Shown here in pieces: positions 37,140-48,409 of a DNA stretch of 64,000 bases. Position numbers and translations under genes: made by a program. Every line of letters starts with the position of its first letter. The stretch's first letter is position 1. The notes under the pieces were generated by a model. That model was given only the letters and a program-made list of their open reading frames with translations. It was not told the origin of the DNA and did no database searches. Origin of the DNA: Mixophyes australis (lineage: Eukaryota > Chordata > Amphibia > Anura > Limnodynastidae). The DNA lies in contig JAVHZZ010000006.1 of the NCBI GenBank assembly GCA_036250195.1, positions 75,447,869 to 75,511,868 of the forward strand. Direction: 5' to 3'.

Positions 37140-37272
37140 AGGGAAAAGGCTAGCTAGATTTGGGTACCAGGGATGTGGGGAGAGCATTGGAGATCCATCC
37201 CTCTATGCTATCTGTGAGGGACATGTAAATTTAAGAAGACATTGTCCAAAAGTGGACAGTTCCTTTAAATAA
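37140..37272 (+). CDS. possible third exon of unknown small protein
   Basis: The acceptor TTTTATTTTACAG ends at 37139. Using one base to complete the split codon left by the weak donor at 36851, the frame runs 43 codons to TAA at 37270-37272. It starts GKRLARFGYQGCGES and contains four cysteines in all. Phase agreement and a good acceptor are the only support. A 43-codon open run is not rare by chance. If real, the protein would be about 118 residues. Confidence 0.22.
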
Positions 37273-37338
37273 CAGCAGAAAGCATACTGTGTATACTTGG
37301 GTTTAAAGTGACCCTAAATATATATATACATACACATG

Positions 37339-37719
37339 ATTTTTTTTTTTTATAAATTTATTTCAAAGAGGATTCAAAAAGATGCAAAAGACAGATCAGA
37401 ACTGCACAATCATGTACAAGGTCTTACAAAATACATTGGAAATAAGTTAAAAAACAATGGAAGATCCATGCAATGTAAGTCTAATCATAGGCATCTGAGT
37501 CGACATGAATGATAAAAACTCAATGTATCCTCCTTTTTATTTCCCCCCCCCCCCCTTTGTTGTTACCAATAAATTCACATAAACATATCATATGGTTTAG
37601 GGAAAAGTACCGAACAAGGACAAAAAGAAAGAAAGGGGATAAGACATGAGGAAAGGAAGGTGGGAAAGAGGGGGGGGGGGGTGTTTGGAGTTATGAGAAT
37701 CTCTTGGGGTCTTCTAATG
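37339..37719 (-). mobile_element. 5'-truncated L1-type insertion (3' UTR only)
   Basis: A poly-T tract at the left (37340-37353) marks the poly-A end of a minus-strand insertion. CATACACATG flanks both sides (37329-37338 and 37720-37729), an exact 10-bp target duplication. The 381-bp inside is non-coding, with a C run near 37542-37556 and a G run near 37670-37681. It resembles the 3' UTR of the large L1 at 45639 only in its first bases (TTTATTTCAAA-like), so it may be a different L1 family. Confidence 0.7.
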
Positions 37720-37729
37720 CATACACATG

Positions 37730-38109
37730 CTTTTAATGCACTTATAGTCCATCACGCCTGTGCATGGTATACAGAGCAGAAAACAATGCAATCCGGTATG
37801 AAACGTAAAAAGTGTGCACATGTATAAACACGTGAGGTGTGTATAACACAAGCCAAGAGTCCAGGCTTTTCTACTAGTGCACCGTAACAGAAAAATGGAC
37901 TTCTCGAAAATAGTGCATGCAAGGTTTTATAGAGCCAATTGTTATGTCAAAGAGCTATAATCAGATAAAATGCCTAACAGTCCCATTTGATTAGCATGCA
38001 ATGCAAATACTATTCCAGTGACGTATATAAGATGCAGAGAGCATTTTAGTGGTCTCTATGCAAAACAGTGCGCATTCTAGCAACAAATATATCGTAAGAA
38101 AAATCATTA
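37730..38109. other. intergenic DNA, nothing assigned
   Basis: No gene or recognisable repeat. Confidence 0.4.
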
Positions 38110-39505
38110 TTATTATTGCTATTTATTTATAAGACACCACAGATTACGTAGTGCCGGATACAGAAGCAAGTAACAAAAAGATGAGGTAATACATATAAGT
38201 AGCACAGATGAGTAATGAAAAATGCCATGGGGACTCACACAGAGTGCAGCAAAAGACAAGACAGGACGAACGAGGGAGTCACACAGTAAACAGACATGGG
38301 ACAATAGGTAGAGAGGACCCTGCCAGTTAGAGCTTACATTCTAGATGGAGGGGTGGTTAGAGATAGTAGGACCAACTGAGAGAAGATAGAGATGGCAGGC
38401 AAGGAAGAGGAGGTGATGAATAGAATGGTTAGGAGGTGATAGGATAGTCAAGCTTGAAAAGGTGAATTTTAATTGAACGTTGGAAGGACTGAAGGTTAAG
38501 GGAGGGTCATGTGAGACCATGAAGGGAGTTCCAAAGATATGGGGAAGCACGGCAGAAGTCAGAAGCTAGAGGCGGGCATAGAAGGAGATAATGAGAGGTG
38601 AATTGAGGCGGAGGTCAGAGGCAGAGCGAAGTGGTCATGTAGGTATGTACCTCGAGACAAGGTCAGAGATGTAAGGGGGAGAAGTGTTGGTAAGGGCTTT
38701 GTATGTGAGGGTAAGGAGCTTCAACTGAATTTTGAAATTGATAGGGAGCCAATGAAGAGATTTACACAGAGGAGAAGCGGAAGAGGTGCGGTGGGAGAGG
38801 AGGATGAGCCTAGCCGCAGCATTTTGTATGGATTGAAGGTCAGAAATGTGAGAGTCAGGAAGGCCAGTGAGAAGGCGGTTGCAATAGTCGAGACAAGAAA
38901 TGATGAGTGAATGGACCACGATTTTGGTTGCTTTCTGAGAGAGGAAGGGACAGATTTTTGGAGGAGGAAGTGGCAGGATTTGGTGAGGGACTGGATATGA
39001 GGTGTAAAGCTGAGGGCTGAGTCAAGCGTGACTCCAAGGCAGCCGGCTTGGGTGACAGGAGAAAGAGTGGTGGAATAGCAACATTGGCAGGAGGAAAAAT
39101 GATGAGCTCGGATTTGGAGATGTTGAGTTTCAGGAACAGCTGTCACATCCAGGTAGTTACAGCAGTGCGACAGCTAGATACCTGGGTTAGGAAGGCGGGA
39201 GATAGGTCACGGGAAGAAAGATAGATTTGCTTGTCCTCAGCACAGAGGTGCAATAGGAGGGCAAATGATTGAATGAGTTCACCGAGAGAGGTGGTGTAGA
39301 GAGAAAAGAGCAGAGGGCCAAGGACAGAGCCTTGTGGGACTCCAATAGAAAGGGGAAGAGGACAGGGGAGGAGTCGGAAGCAGAGACGCTAAAACAGCAG
39401 CCAGAGAGGCAGGGGGCGAACCAGGAGAGAGCTGTTTCGCAAAGACCTAAGGAGTGAAGGGTGGTGAGGAGAAGAAAATGAACGACGGTGTCAAAAACAG
39501 CAGAT
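38110..39505 (-). mobile_element. L2-type LINE, RT C-terminal half and 3' end
   Basis: On the minus strand, from right to left: an AFDTVVH-like piece (39490), [19 protein letters not shown] (about 39330), and a changed catalytic box reading [12 protein letters not shown], where active elements have YADD (about 39235). Then follow LKLNISKSELIIFPP, a frameshift, LDSALSFTPHIQSL, and the well-kept C-terminal block CLDYCNRLLTGLPDSH...SLHWLPI (38890-38720). The 3' UTR continues to an ATT-rich tail near 38107. Two frameshifts at least and the lost catalytic aspartate pattern mean it is inactive. It abuts a plus-strand L2 3' end at about 39510. Confidence 0.85.
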
Positions 39506-39509
39506 TGAT

Positions 39510-39631
39510 TACTGCTTTTATTTTGTCTACCTTGTATGTCTCTAGTTTATGTATGCCCTGTTGTCCCTACTGTATGGCGCTGTGGGGCACTGTGGTGCCT
39601 TACAAATCTACGATATTAATAATAATAATAA

Positions 39632-39662
<31 letters not shown>

Positions 39663-39667
39663 AATAA
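39510..39667 (+). mobile_element. L2-type LINE 3' end with (AAT)n tail
   Basis: TTTTGTCTACCTTGTATGTC, GCCCTGTTGTCCCTACTGTA and TATGGCGCTGTGGGGCACTG, then about 16 AAT units (39618-39666). This is the end of an L2 3' UTR in plus orientation, directly joined to the minus-strand L2 fragment on its left. Confidence 0.65.
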
Positions 39668-39905
39668 CTTTTAATTGAACAAAACACACATTGAAACCTG
39701 TTGTCCATCACTTTAATACGGGTGATCGCAGAGAACAGTTACTTTTCCCTGCTATAGTGGTAACCAGTTCAGCTATCTAGCGCTGGAGATGGTAGAGGAT
39801 TCGGGGGCCTATATATCACGTGGTTGTGGCGATAAGGCTGAATGAATTATTGCCACTTTGGCACGCCAGTCTCTGCACATTTGTGAGCCAGCTAACAAAA
39901 AGATA

Positions 39906-40140
39906 AAGGGCCTGATTCATTAAGGATCTTAACTTGAGAAATTTCTTATTTCAGTCTCCTGGACAAAACCATGTTACATTGCAAGGGGTGCAAATTAGTA
40001 TTCTGTTTTGCAAATAAGTTAAATACTGACAGTTTTTTCATGTAGCACACAAATATCAACTTTAAATGTCAGTGTACAAATAAGCTATCAGGTATTTGTG
40101 TGCTACATGAAAAAACAGGCAGTATTTAACTTATTTAACT
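39906..40140. mobile_element. palindromic MITE, family F, right end lost
   Basis: The left end is GGGCCTGATTCATTAAGGA. A long internal inverted repeat pairs 40018-40055 with 40093-40130 (TTTCATGTAGCACACAAATA and its reverse). The sequence then departs from the palindrome at about 40131, so the right end is missing. The missing half is seen in the copy at 41666-41853. Confidence 0.75.
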
Positions 40141-40382
40141 CCATTTCCACTGCTCTTATAGCTTTAATAAATAAAAATGTATGTATAATATACAAGTTAT
40201 ATGCAAGTTATATGCTTTTATGCCCTTCAGAAGGCATAATAGCATGAGAAAGTCTTTGCTGGTGCTAGTGATAATTAAAGTTATTGCCTTAAGAAACACC
40301 TTAACACCCATCAATACTTTATATATATATATATAGGATCATGCGAAATTGGTAAGTAGATTCCACCCATACAGCTTTGTCT

Positions 40383-40386
<4 letters not shown>

Positions 40387-40430
<44 letters not shown>
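40387..40430. repeat. (TA)n microsatellite
   Basis: Twenty-two TA units. A shorter run lies at 40319-40335. Minus-strand frames of YIYIYI residues here are artefacts of the repeat. Confidence 0.95.
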
Positions 40431-40435
<5 letters not shown>

Positions 40436-40579
40436 CCGGAAAGTAAAGCAAAATAAACCAGTAAATATATATGGCTGGAAAGTTATGCAAACAAAATGAG
40501 TAACTTTGCACCTTGGCAAAACTATGCTGCACTGGTCGGAGAGGTAAATTTAAAATGTTGTGGCAGATTTATAGCATAG

Positions 40580-40738
40580 ATGCCTACTCTTCAGGAGAGC
40601 AGGGCAACCTCCCGGATCCTAGACAGTTTAGTAAGTTACATTGAGGTGGCGAGGCCAATGACCAGATTCTCCGAGCCCCGCCCCCACACACCCACCTGCC
40701 CCCCAAAAAGCACATTGCAAGAGTTGGCTAGTATGATT
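40580..40738 (-). mobile_element. MITE family D, diverged partial copy
   Basis: Read on the minus strand it has CATACTAGCCAACTCTTGCA, a GGGCGGGGCTC block, a TGGTCATTGGCC block, and GGATCCGGGAGGTTGCCCTG. These parallel the element at 42093-42403. The far end is unclear. Confidence 0.45.
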
Positions 40739-40766
40739 TATAGTTGGGATAAGGCATGTTCTAGAT

Positions 40767-41657
40767 CATGGTTGTCCAACCGCATGCGGCCCAGCATGCC
40801 TGTAAATGTGGCCAGCGGGAGTTTTGGTTGTGGCAAGGGGGCAGCGCTGAAAAAAAAATCCTGCAAAAAAAAAAAAGAAAATACTTACCTTGCGGTCACG
40901 TCAGCTGGCGCTCCGGCTCCCTCCCTGGTCTCCACCTCCGTGTGGTGCTCGCAGTGAATGTCGGGGGTGACGTCATCACATCCGACATCTAATGCGTAGC
41001 GCAGCACAGAGGAGTCACCCGCGCGGTCAGCAGCAGTGAAAGATTATCCAGTATCTTATTGTTGTTACTCTGAATTTGGACTTTCTGCTCCATTCAGTTA
41101 TGAACTAGCTGTGTTCTCTGTATGTATCTAATATAAATATGAAGAGATAATTGTATTTTTAATATTTTAAACCATTTTAAATGTGCAGTGCTGAGTAGGG
41201 TGAAAATATCACCCACTGTTACCCTCATCGGAAGCTGCTCCATGAGGCATTTTTCCCGCCACCCTATTTTTAAATCTCTGTAGATTTCTATTAGTCCTCC
41301 TGATGCTACCTATATCGGTGACCATTTCAAACTGGTCAATAAAAAAAATGATTCATGGGTGCAGAAAGAGAGGAAAAAAAAGTTTTTGGCATTTAATTCC
41401 CCGAACCCCACTAAGGGACAGATGCAGGTAAGTTAAATTGCAGCTGGTAATGGGACTACTGCTTTAATCATGATTCTGCAACAGGTTTCCTAACTCTTAC
41501 TAACTTCATTTCCAAGTAAGTTTAATATGTTAACTATGTTTTCTATGTTTTTTTCGATGATCAGCTATCGTTAGTGTTAGTGTATTTTATGTGCGGCCCA
41601 AACCAACTCGTCGTCTTCCAATGTGGCCCAGGGAAGCTAAAAGGTTGGACACCCCTG
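40767..41657. mobile_element. non-autonomous hAT-type transposon
   Basis: An 891-bp element with inverted ends CATGGTTGTCCAAC and GTTGGACACCCCTG. The 8-bp flanks TTCTAGAT (40759-40766) and ATCTAGAT (41658-41665) match in 7 of 8 bases. That is the hAT duplication length, with the TCTAGA core many hAT elements prefer. The right subterminal part, read in reverse, has TAGCTTCCCTGGGCCACATT and CGCACATAAAATACACTAAC, which I recall as very close to a mammalian hAT family. No transposase frame remains; the longest (40580-40957) starts outside the element. It also carries a CRE-like TGACGTCATC (40967). Confidence 0.8.
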
Positions 41658-41665
41658 ATCTAGAT

Positions 41666-41853
41666 CAATTTTAAATTTCAGTGCACAAATAAAGCTATCA
41701 AGTATTTGTGTGCTACATCAAAAAGCAGCTATTATTTATCTTACATGCAAAATAAGAAACTAATATGCACCTCTTGCATTGTAACATGGTTTTGTCCAGT
41801 AGAAAATGTACTCATTTTTATGCCTTACTTTCCCTAATAAATCAGGCCCACAG
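41666..41853. mobile_element. palindromic MITE, family F, right half
   Basis: It contains TATTTGTGTGCTACATCAAA and GCACCTCTTGCATTGTAACA, and ends CCTAATAAATCAGGCCC. This is the mirror of the left end at 39906. Its left half is absent where the hAT element begins. Confidence 0.65.
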
Positions 41854-42092
41854 TGTTTTAGCATTATATCTCTTTAAATATTGATGATGCATTACAGTGT
41901 GATTCAATCATGTTTGTGCTTAAATTCAGAGGTACAAGAAGATTCAGTGGATAACAATTCATTGCATGTGAGCTAAAGTAATGCACTCAATGAATTTAAC
42001 TTTTCAGACCTACCCTAAACTTTCTATGGGGAAATAACAAACACAAAATGTTCTCCTTTTGTCACTGTAACATGAAAAGGTAAAGATTTGAA

Positions 42093-42403
42093 CATACTTG
42101 CCAACTTATGGTGAGTATGATCCGGGAGCCTGCCTGGGGAAGGTGGGCGTGCAGGTTGCGGGGCTCTGAAAATCGCGTCATTTTGGCCCCGCACCCGCCC
42201 CAGTGACGTAATGATGCAGACCACGTCATTTTACAGCGGGGGTGGGTCGCAGCGTTTTGGACCTAATTCTGCCCACTTCCTAGTGAAGTGGGCAGAATTA
42301 GGTCCACAATCTCCCGAGAGATTGCCACACTCTCCCGAGAGTCCGTGAGACTCACGCGAAATGCGGGAGTCTCCCGGACATTCCGGGAGAGTTAGCAAGT
42401 ATG
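42093..42403. mobile_element. palindromic MITE, family D, complete copy
   Basis: The ends CATACTTGCCAACT and AGTTAGCAAGTATG are inverted repeats. Inside, TGGACCTAATTCTGCCCACTT (42258-42278) is followed by its exact reverse complement at 42286-42306, a perfect 21-bp hairpin. Repeated TCTCCCGAGAG and TCCCGGACATTCCGGGAGA palindromes fill the right side. It is non-coding. The target duplication is undecided. Confidence 0.8.
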
Positions 42404-43079
42404 GATTTGCATGGCATGAAGCTGAGAACGTATGAAGTTTTCACGCTTGCAGAAAATAGAACAGACCCCCTAAGGTGTATTAAAGTAATCCAGGTTATCT
42501 ATTATATGCTGCTGGATCTCGACTCTACCAAATAAAAAACAAAAACAAATGCATATGCAATAAATGCTGACATTTCTTTATATATTTTCTGTTATGAGCT
42601 GCAGCAGCAGCAGCAGAACTGTAATAACATTGAACTAAGAGACACAGCGATTGCCAGCTATGACACACTATGAATCAGAAACGCTTCCCGGTTTGACTGG
42701 CAGGTGACTGTTAACCAGTTGGATTCTGCAGGGGAAGGAAAGCTGTGCAGTCAGTTTTCAAATCCGCCGTTTAACATCTTGCGGTTAATGATTCACGATG
42801 AACAAGTATAGGATTAATTCATGGCACTGACACTTATTTTTAGGTTGTTTTTCTCTCTACTGATGGTTCTCTGGCAAGAGTTTAGAGTATTTTTTTTGAC
42901 TGATGTTTGTTTAGGCTTTACAGCCACACGGCTACTTGCCATTTTATCCCGGTAGCTGAGGAACAGCAGTTTGTTTTTAATCTGAAAAGTCTGGCACAGT
43001 GCGGCATTTGAAGACACAATTAGTTGTTTGGGTTTTTACTGTAAGTGATATTTTTGGTGAGTGCTTTATTGCACTGGTG
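42404..43079. other. intergenic DNA, nothing assigned
   Basis: Includes a short CAG/GCA run near 42600-42616. No gene is recognised. Confidence 0.4.
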
Positions 43080-43276
43080 GCAGCCTGGTGGCACTGTGGT
43101 TAGCATTGCTGACTCACTATCTGTGGGGAGTTTGTAGGTGCTCCAGGTGTTGCGTTGGTTTCCTCCAGGTGCTCCGGTTTACTCCCACACTCCAAAGACA
43201 TGCATGGTAGGTTCTCTGTACACCTTTGTATAATACGACAACGCTATATAAATAAATGATATTATTATTATTATTA
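43080..43276 (+). mobile_element. tRNA-derived SINE, copy 3, internally deleted
   Basis: GGCAGCCTGGTGGCACTGTG at the head and GTTTACTCCCACACTCCAAA in the core match 4633-4960. The tail reads GCTATATAAATAAATGATAT followed by ATT repeats. The B-box region and the stretch between core and tail are deleted, so it should not be transcribed by Pol III. Confidence 0.75.
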
Positions 43277-43562
43277 TAACTCATCTTAGTGATATCGCAC
43301 TCACGAAAAGGTATATCCCATTCATCATACGTAAACTGTAAGATCTGATAATCAAATGGAAATGTCTCGTACATTCTGTGTACAAAGCTATACTATATTA
43401 TATGCATTATTTAAAAAATAAAACAACTCAATAATGCAAATAAGGCTCAGTATTGTTTTATCTGCTCCAGTTCTTTCTCTGTGTGATATCTATAAGAACA
43501 ATGGGCAAATCAGTGGTGCAGGGTGCAGCTATTTTACTTACTTATTTACCAAAGATGACATA

Positions 43563-44403
43563 GGGGTGAATTCAATTGACTGCAGTATTTTATTTTTTTG
43601 CAACGTAAAAAAAAATATATAATTATCCGCGTGGGTTTTGACCCACGGGCGCAACTGTTTTTAGGTACCGCAGCGTAAAAATCGTGCTATTCAATTTAAA
43701 AACAGGTAGCGCCGCCCCAGCGCGTTAACCATTGGTCCTTGTGAATTTTATGGGATTGAAAGGGCGGATTTAACACGGTCATCTATAATAAAAGGATGCT
43801 TTGGCATACATTGGCATACATTTGCATTGCATTACACAACGTTCTATTTTATAATATTTACATGCAATACCTTTTTTACTATAATTTTTTTTAACTTTTT
43901 TTTGCTATACAATTAACTATACCATGACAAAACACATTAGTACATACATATTAGTACATACATACATAAATTAGTGATTATTGTGTTTATTACTTTTTAA
44001 TTTTTTTTACACGCTTTTTGTAAAAAAAAAAAAATCACCTTTTTCATGTTATATATTGCAGACACATAATTTTTCTTTCTTTTTTTTACAGTATTACATG
44101 ATTTCAATAGTTTTCTTATGTTTTTATTTTTTTGCACAGCCATGCGAGGTGCGAAATAAAACTGACGATCTGACAGTTTGCACCGTATTAAAAAACAATT
44201 GAATAGCTTTTAACGCTTCTCCCTCCCTCCCTCTCTATGCTTTCAATGGATAACCTATTTGTCTGCAATGGTACCATTTTCGCTAACAAAACGGTGTGCT
44301 AAAAATAGATTTGAACAATGGGTAAAGTTAATGAGTGAAAACTGCATTAAAATCACTTACCACGGTGTTAAAAAAATTACAGCTGAGAATTGAATTCCTC
44401 CCC
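43563..44403. mobile_element. MITE family G, Harbinger-like
   Basis: The left end GGGGTGAATTCAATTGAC and the right end GAATTGAATTCCTCCCC are inverted repeats, and ATA lies directly on both sides (43560-43562 and 44404-44406). The 841-bp inside has subterminal matches (GTGCTATTCAATTT and TTGAATAGC) and long T runs, with no transposase. Similar GGAATTCAA-type ends occur singly at 9953, 50580 and 56142. Confidence 0.7.
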
Positions 44404-44406
44404 ATA

Positions 44407-45623
44407 GTGTCAGTGTTATCTCATTTTCAGATAAGCGATTGGGATGAGATGGGTATTATTTATCAGGTGAAATATTTATATTTATATTATATATTTTTAT
44501 ATAATATATATTTTTATACCAAATGACATTTATTTTAAACTCCTTTGTAGTTTTCATCCTGATTATAAGTGTTTCCTGCCACACCAGCATTCTCTTACAG
44601 TGGGGTCCTCAACAGTCCAGACAACAATTCAATTTCTACTTCTGCATATGCCAGTAAGCGATCCCTCTCACCTACTGGACTGCCCCAGCAAGCGCAGCGA
44701 GTCTACCAGCAGCAGCGGACACAACATCAGTCAGCACTACAGGTCCAGGCTCTACACTGTATTAGCATCCTTATCATCACTTGCAGACTTGCACCCTCAG
44801 GATCCTAGACACCAAATCAATGAAGCAGCATAGTGGATTATTGTGGACACAGTCAAGATGTCAGTTAAAGGGCTACTTGCAAAAGTGAAATACTTTGTTC
44901 CAGCAGCTTAAGGGGCATATTTAAGAATGACCACATTGTATGAAAGATAGTATTCAATCCTCATTGATTAGATAAGGATTGAACTAACTTTCATATTTAT
45001 TAAAAAACCTCCACAGTAACAGCAGTTCCGGAAAGAAGATTGTGATCCACGGGGATCTTCTTCTCACTCCAGTGCGCATGTGTTGACTGAAAAGCTCGGG
45101 CATGCACACAAAGATCCCTGTACTGTACAGTTGCAGTGAGAGCGGTGAGGGACAGGGAGGGGTCATGCGATGTGCGGAAGTATGAAATACTTGAAGAAGC
45201 TTGAATGGGTGGATATTGCTAGTAAACCATCTCTCTGTGTGAGTGATGGTGTTAGGCTTAACTTCTACCTAGTAGTGGCCTTGGGTCAAACACATGGCTG
45301 TAGCTAAACCTCTCCCACCTCAGGATCCTGTGAGGCACGTTTAGCAAACAGATGTTTCTGCACATGCGGGTTTGATAACAGCAGAACAGGTGTAATGCAG
45401 ATGAAGCAGGTGTAGTTATGCAGAGTTATCTCTTATGTTTGGGTAAATACATGATAAAGATTTATTTACAGTCTCTTATCTTCTCTTCTGCAGCACAAAT
45501 CACTTAGTTGCAGTAAGTTATTTTGTAGATAAAATCATTTCACATCTCAATACACATCGTATCATCAAATGGCAGTAGTCTTCACATTATCAAGTACTTA
45601 ACACATGGCTGAAGAGCTCACAC
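44407..45623. other. intergenic DNA, nothing assigned
   Basis: Short frames at 44569-44833 have no motif. No repeat is recognised. Confidence 0.4.
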
Positions 45624-46030
45624 TAGAGTGACATTTTTTAAATCAAATATTTTTATTGAATTTTATAAAACAAAACAAAAGAAGCAAAGTACAAGATAAA
45701 TGACATAGTTCCACATGAAAGTACAATTCACATATCGATTATAAATCTTTACCTCAGCTATAAGTAACTTAACAAATAGATGAGCATTTTGGTGACATGC
45801 AATAGGTGCTATTTAGTATCAATGTATATGACTATGTCAAGGTGCACAATGACTTATGCTATAGTATGTCAGATAGGTCTCCATACTCCTTCTTACCTAG
45901 GAAACATAGAAATATTAGGGCTAGACCCTTCCAGGAGAAGACAACTATAAAGTAGTTAAAAGTATTCCTCATGTTGAGGCTGATATCAAATGAAGCACTG
46001 CATTATAATAGAAGTGGCCTAATCCTTATT

Positions 46031-48314
46031 TTAACCAAAATCAAAGTCTGCTGCCAGGGAGCCAAACACATATCTCGACTTTGCCCATTGTGACCACACT
46101 TTGTAATATTTTGGCATGGTACCTCGGGACTGATAAGTACAGTTTTCGTCCCCCACTGCAGCATTTACCAAAACCAACCAGGCACCAAAGTTTGGTCCCT
46201 CACGTGCCATCCACGCCCCAGCGATTGCAACCTTAGCTAAAGCGAAGAGGTTAAGGACATATCTGGTCTCCGACCTACACAACAATAATCTGACACCTAA
46301 ACCATATATACAAGTCTTGGGGTACAATAGTGGTATATTTATGCCTGTGTCATTAAAGCCTGCTTAAGTAACGGCGGGATTGTTTTAGTGACCTTTGTGG
46401 CTAATAGGGCCTGTATAGGGGATCTTTCAAACCCCACACAATTTTTCAGGAAACTAACTAGGACAGGTGTCAGTGAGTCCCCAATCCAATCCCTAAGATG
46501 AGCCAGTGGCACAGCAAAGTAGTAGGCCCTAAAGTCAGGAAGAGCCAAGCCGCCCGCTGTTTTAGGACGACACAGATAGTTTAGCCTAACTCGTGCTCGC
46601 TTCTCCCCCCAGACCAGAGAGGACATGTATTTATTGATTTGGGAGAAGATCCTCCTTGGAAGATAAACCGGGGAGTGATGCAATGGATACAGGAATTTCA
46701 GTTGCAGGACCATTTTGATCAGGTTGATCCTAACTGACACCGATAATGGGGAGTCTAGACCAGGTAGATATCTTGGCCCGAAAATAAGGAATCACTGGGT
46801 CGATGTTAAGAGATATATATACAGTGTGTACATTAGTGATTCATATTTCTAAGTACTTAAATTTCACTGTCCATTGCAATGGGATGGACCCAGCACCATT
46901 CTCCGGGACCTCCCCACCAATGGGAAAAATATTAGATTTAGCCCAGTTTATCTTCAGGCTAGAGAAGCCACCAAATTCCTCTACCAAAAACAGCAGAGAG
47001 GTCAGGGAAGGCCCAGAATCTAGCGACCTTGTGTACCCCATCCCCAGCCCTGAATCCACAGATTCCCGGATGTGTCCTTATCATACAGGCCAGAGGCTCT
47101 ATAGCTATGGCAAACAGGGCTGGCGAGAGGGGACACCCCTGCCACTTGCCTCTGCCCAACGCAAAGGGGGAAGAAGTATGACCATTCACACTGACTCTGG
47201 GCACTGGGGCCGAGTATACCAGCATCACCCAAGGCAGAAACTTGGGACCTATACCAAATTTTGTAATGACTGCCCATAAACACTCCCATTCTACAGTCAA
47301 ATGCTTTGACTGCATCTAGGGATACTATCATGCCCGTTCCCATGGCCACTGGGCATTTGCAAATCTGTATAAAGTCGGCAAAGGTTAATGGCCGTAGACT
47401 TCCCCTGCATAAACCCCGTCTGGTCTGGGTGGATCAACTGATGAATAACCCTATTCAATCTCATAGCAAGTACTTTGGCTAAAACGTTAACATCCGTGGT
47501 CAAAAGGGAGATGGGCCTATAGAATTCAGACAGCAATGTTTCTTTACCCGGTTTAGGGATGACCACTATCACTGCCTCCAACATGGAGGGTGGTAAAGCG
47601 GCAGCTATGTAGAAGTTATTATATTGCTCTAATAATGTAGGGACAAAAAAGGAACCAAACTTTTTGTAGAGCAACCCATCCACTCCCGGGGCCTTGTTAC
47701 ACGGAGAGGAAGCGATGGCCGGCTCAAGTTCCTCTACAGTGATAGAAGCCTCAAGGGAGTCCACATCTTCCAACGAAAGTCGAGGTAAATGCACCCGCAA
47801 CAGAAATTCTTCTAATTGAGAAGTGGAATAGTCCGCCCTGGAGGAGTACAAATTTTCATAGTAGGCTCGGAAAACTATGGCGATTTCCTCAGTCTTACAC
47901 TGAATAGTCCCTGTCCAAACAGAAATGGCTTCAGGTTGCAATTCGGTTCTAGCTAAGTATGCCATGAGACTTCCACTTTTATCTCCCTGTGCATGCATAG
48001 TATGTTTGGAGAAAAGAAGTCTACATGTAGATTTGTCTAACAGATAGTCCGCCCAATTCATCTGCGCATGCAACCAGGTCGGGGAGCCTAGTGGTCAAAT
48101 ATACCTGTTCCAAATCTCTGCAGGTCTGATTTAATCTTGATTCCTCTGCTCTAGGGGACTTCTTTTGTACCTCCACCCGGGTTATCAGCGACCCGCGAAG
48201 GAACGCTTTAAAGGCATCCCAGAGGACCGGCGGTCTGACTGTGGCAGCATTATGCGAGAAGAACCCCTCCCAATCCCCTGTCAAGTCTCCACCTATTCCA
48301 TTAGAGTGAGCCAA
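46031..48314 (-). pseudogene. L1 ORF2 reverse transcriptase and C-terminal remnant
   Basis: After a linker (48314-48021), the RT fingers are well kept in a 258-codon frame ending at 47297: NKAPGVDGLLYKKF, VIPKPGKETLLSEFYRPISL and HPDQTGFMQGK. The frame shifts and continues as VSLDAVKAFD (47320) and WQGCPLSPALFAIAIEPLA (about 47160). The next motif, the YADD box that binds catalytic metal, is missing. HKVA (about 47027) joins directly to the later LLFLVEEFGGFSSLKINWAK part. The thumb and C-terminal parts follow: INLIKMVLQLKFLYPLHHSP, VWGEKRARVRLNYL and GGLALPDFRAYYFA (46740-46339). A last piece ends at 46031. Without the box the enzyme cannot polymerise DNA. Confidence 0.88.
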
Positions 48315-48409
48315 AATGGGTTAAATTTCCATAATCTAATTCCAGCATCAGGAGTCAGAGCCACAACCATTAGTATTGGAGAATGGTCAGATATTCCCCG
48401 AGAAAGATA

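Noticed and set aside
40311..40532. YIYIYI-rich minus-strand frames
   Set aside because: A product of the (TA)n microsatellite.
46803..47279. 158-codon plus-strand open frame
   Set aside because: It lies antisense to the L1 reverse transcriptase and has no family features; it is a shadow frame.
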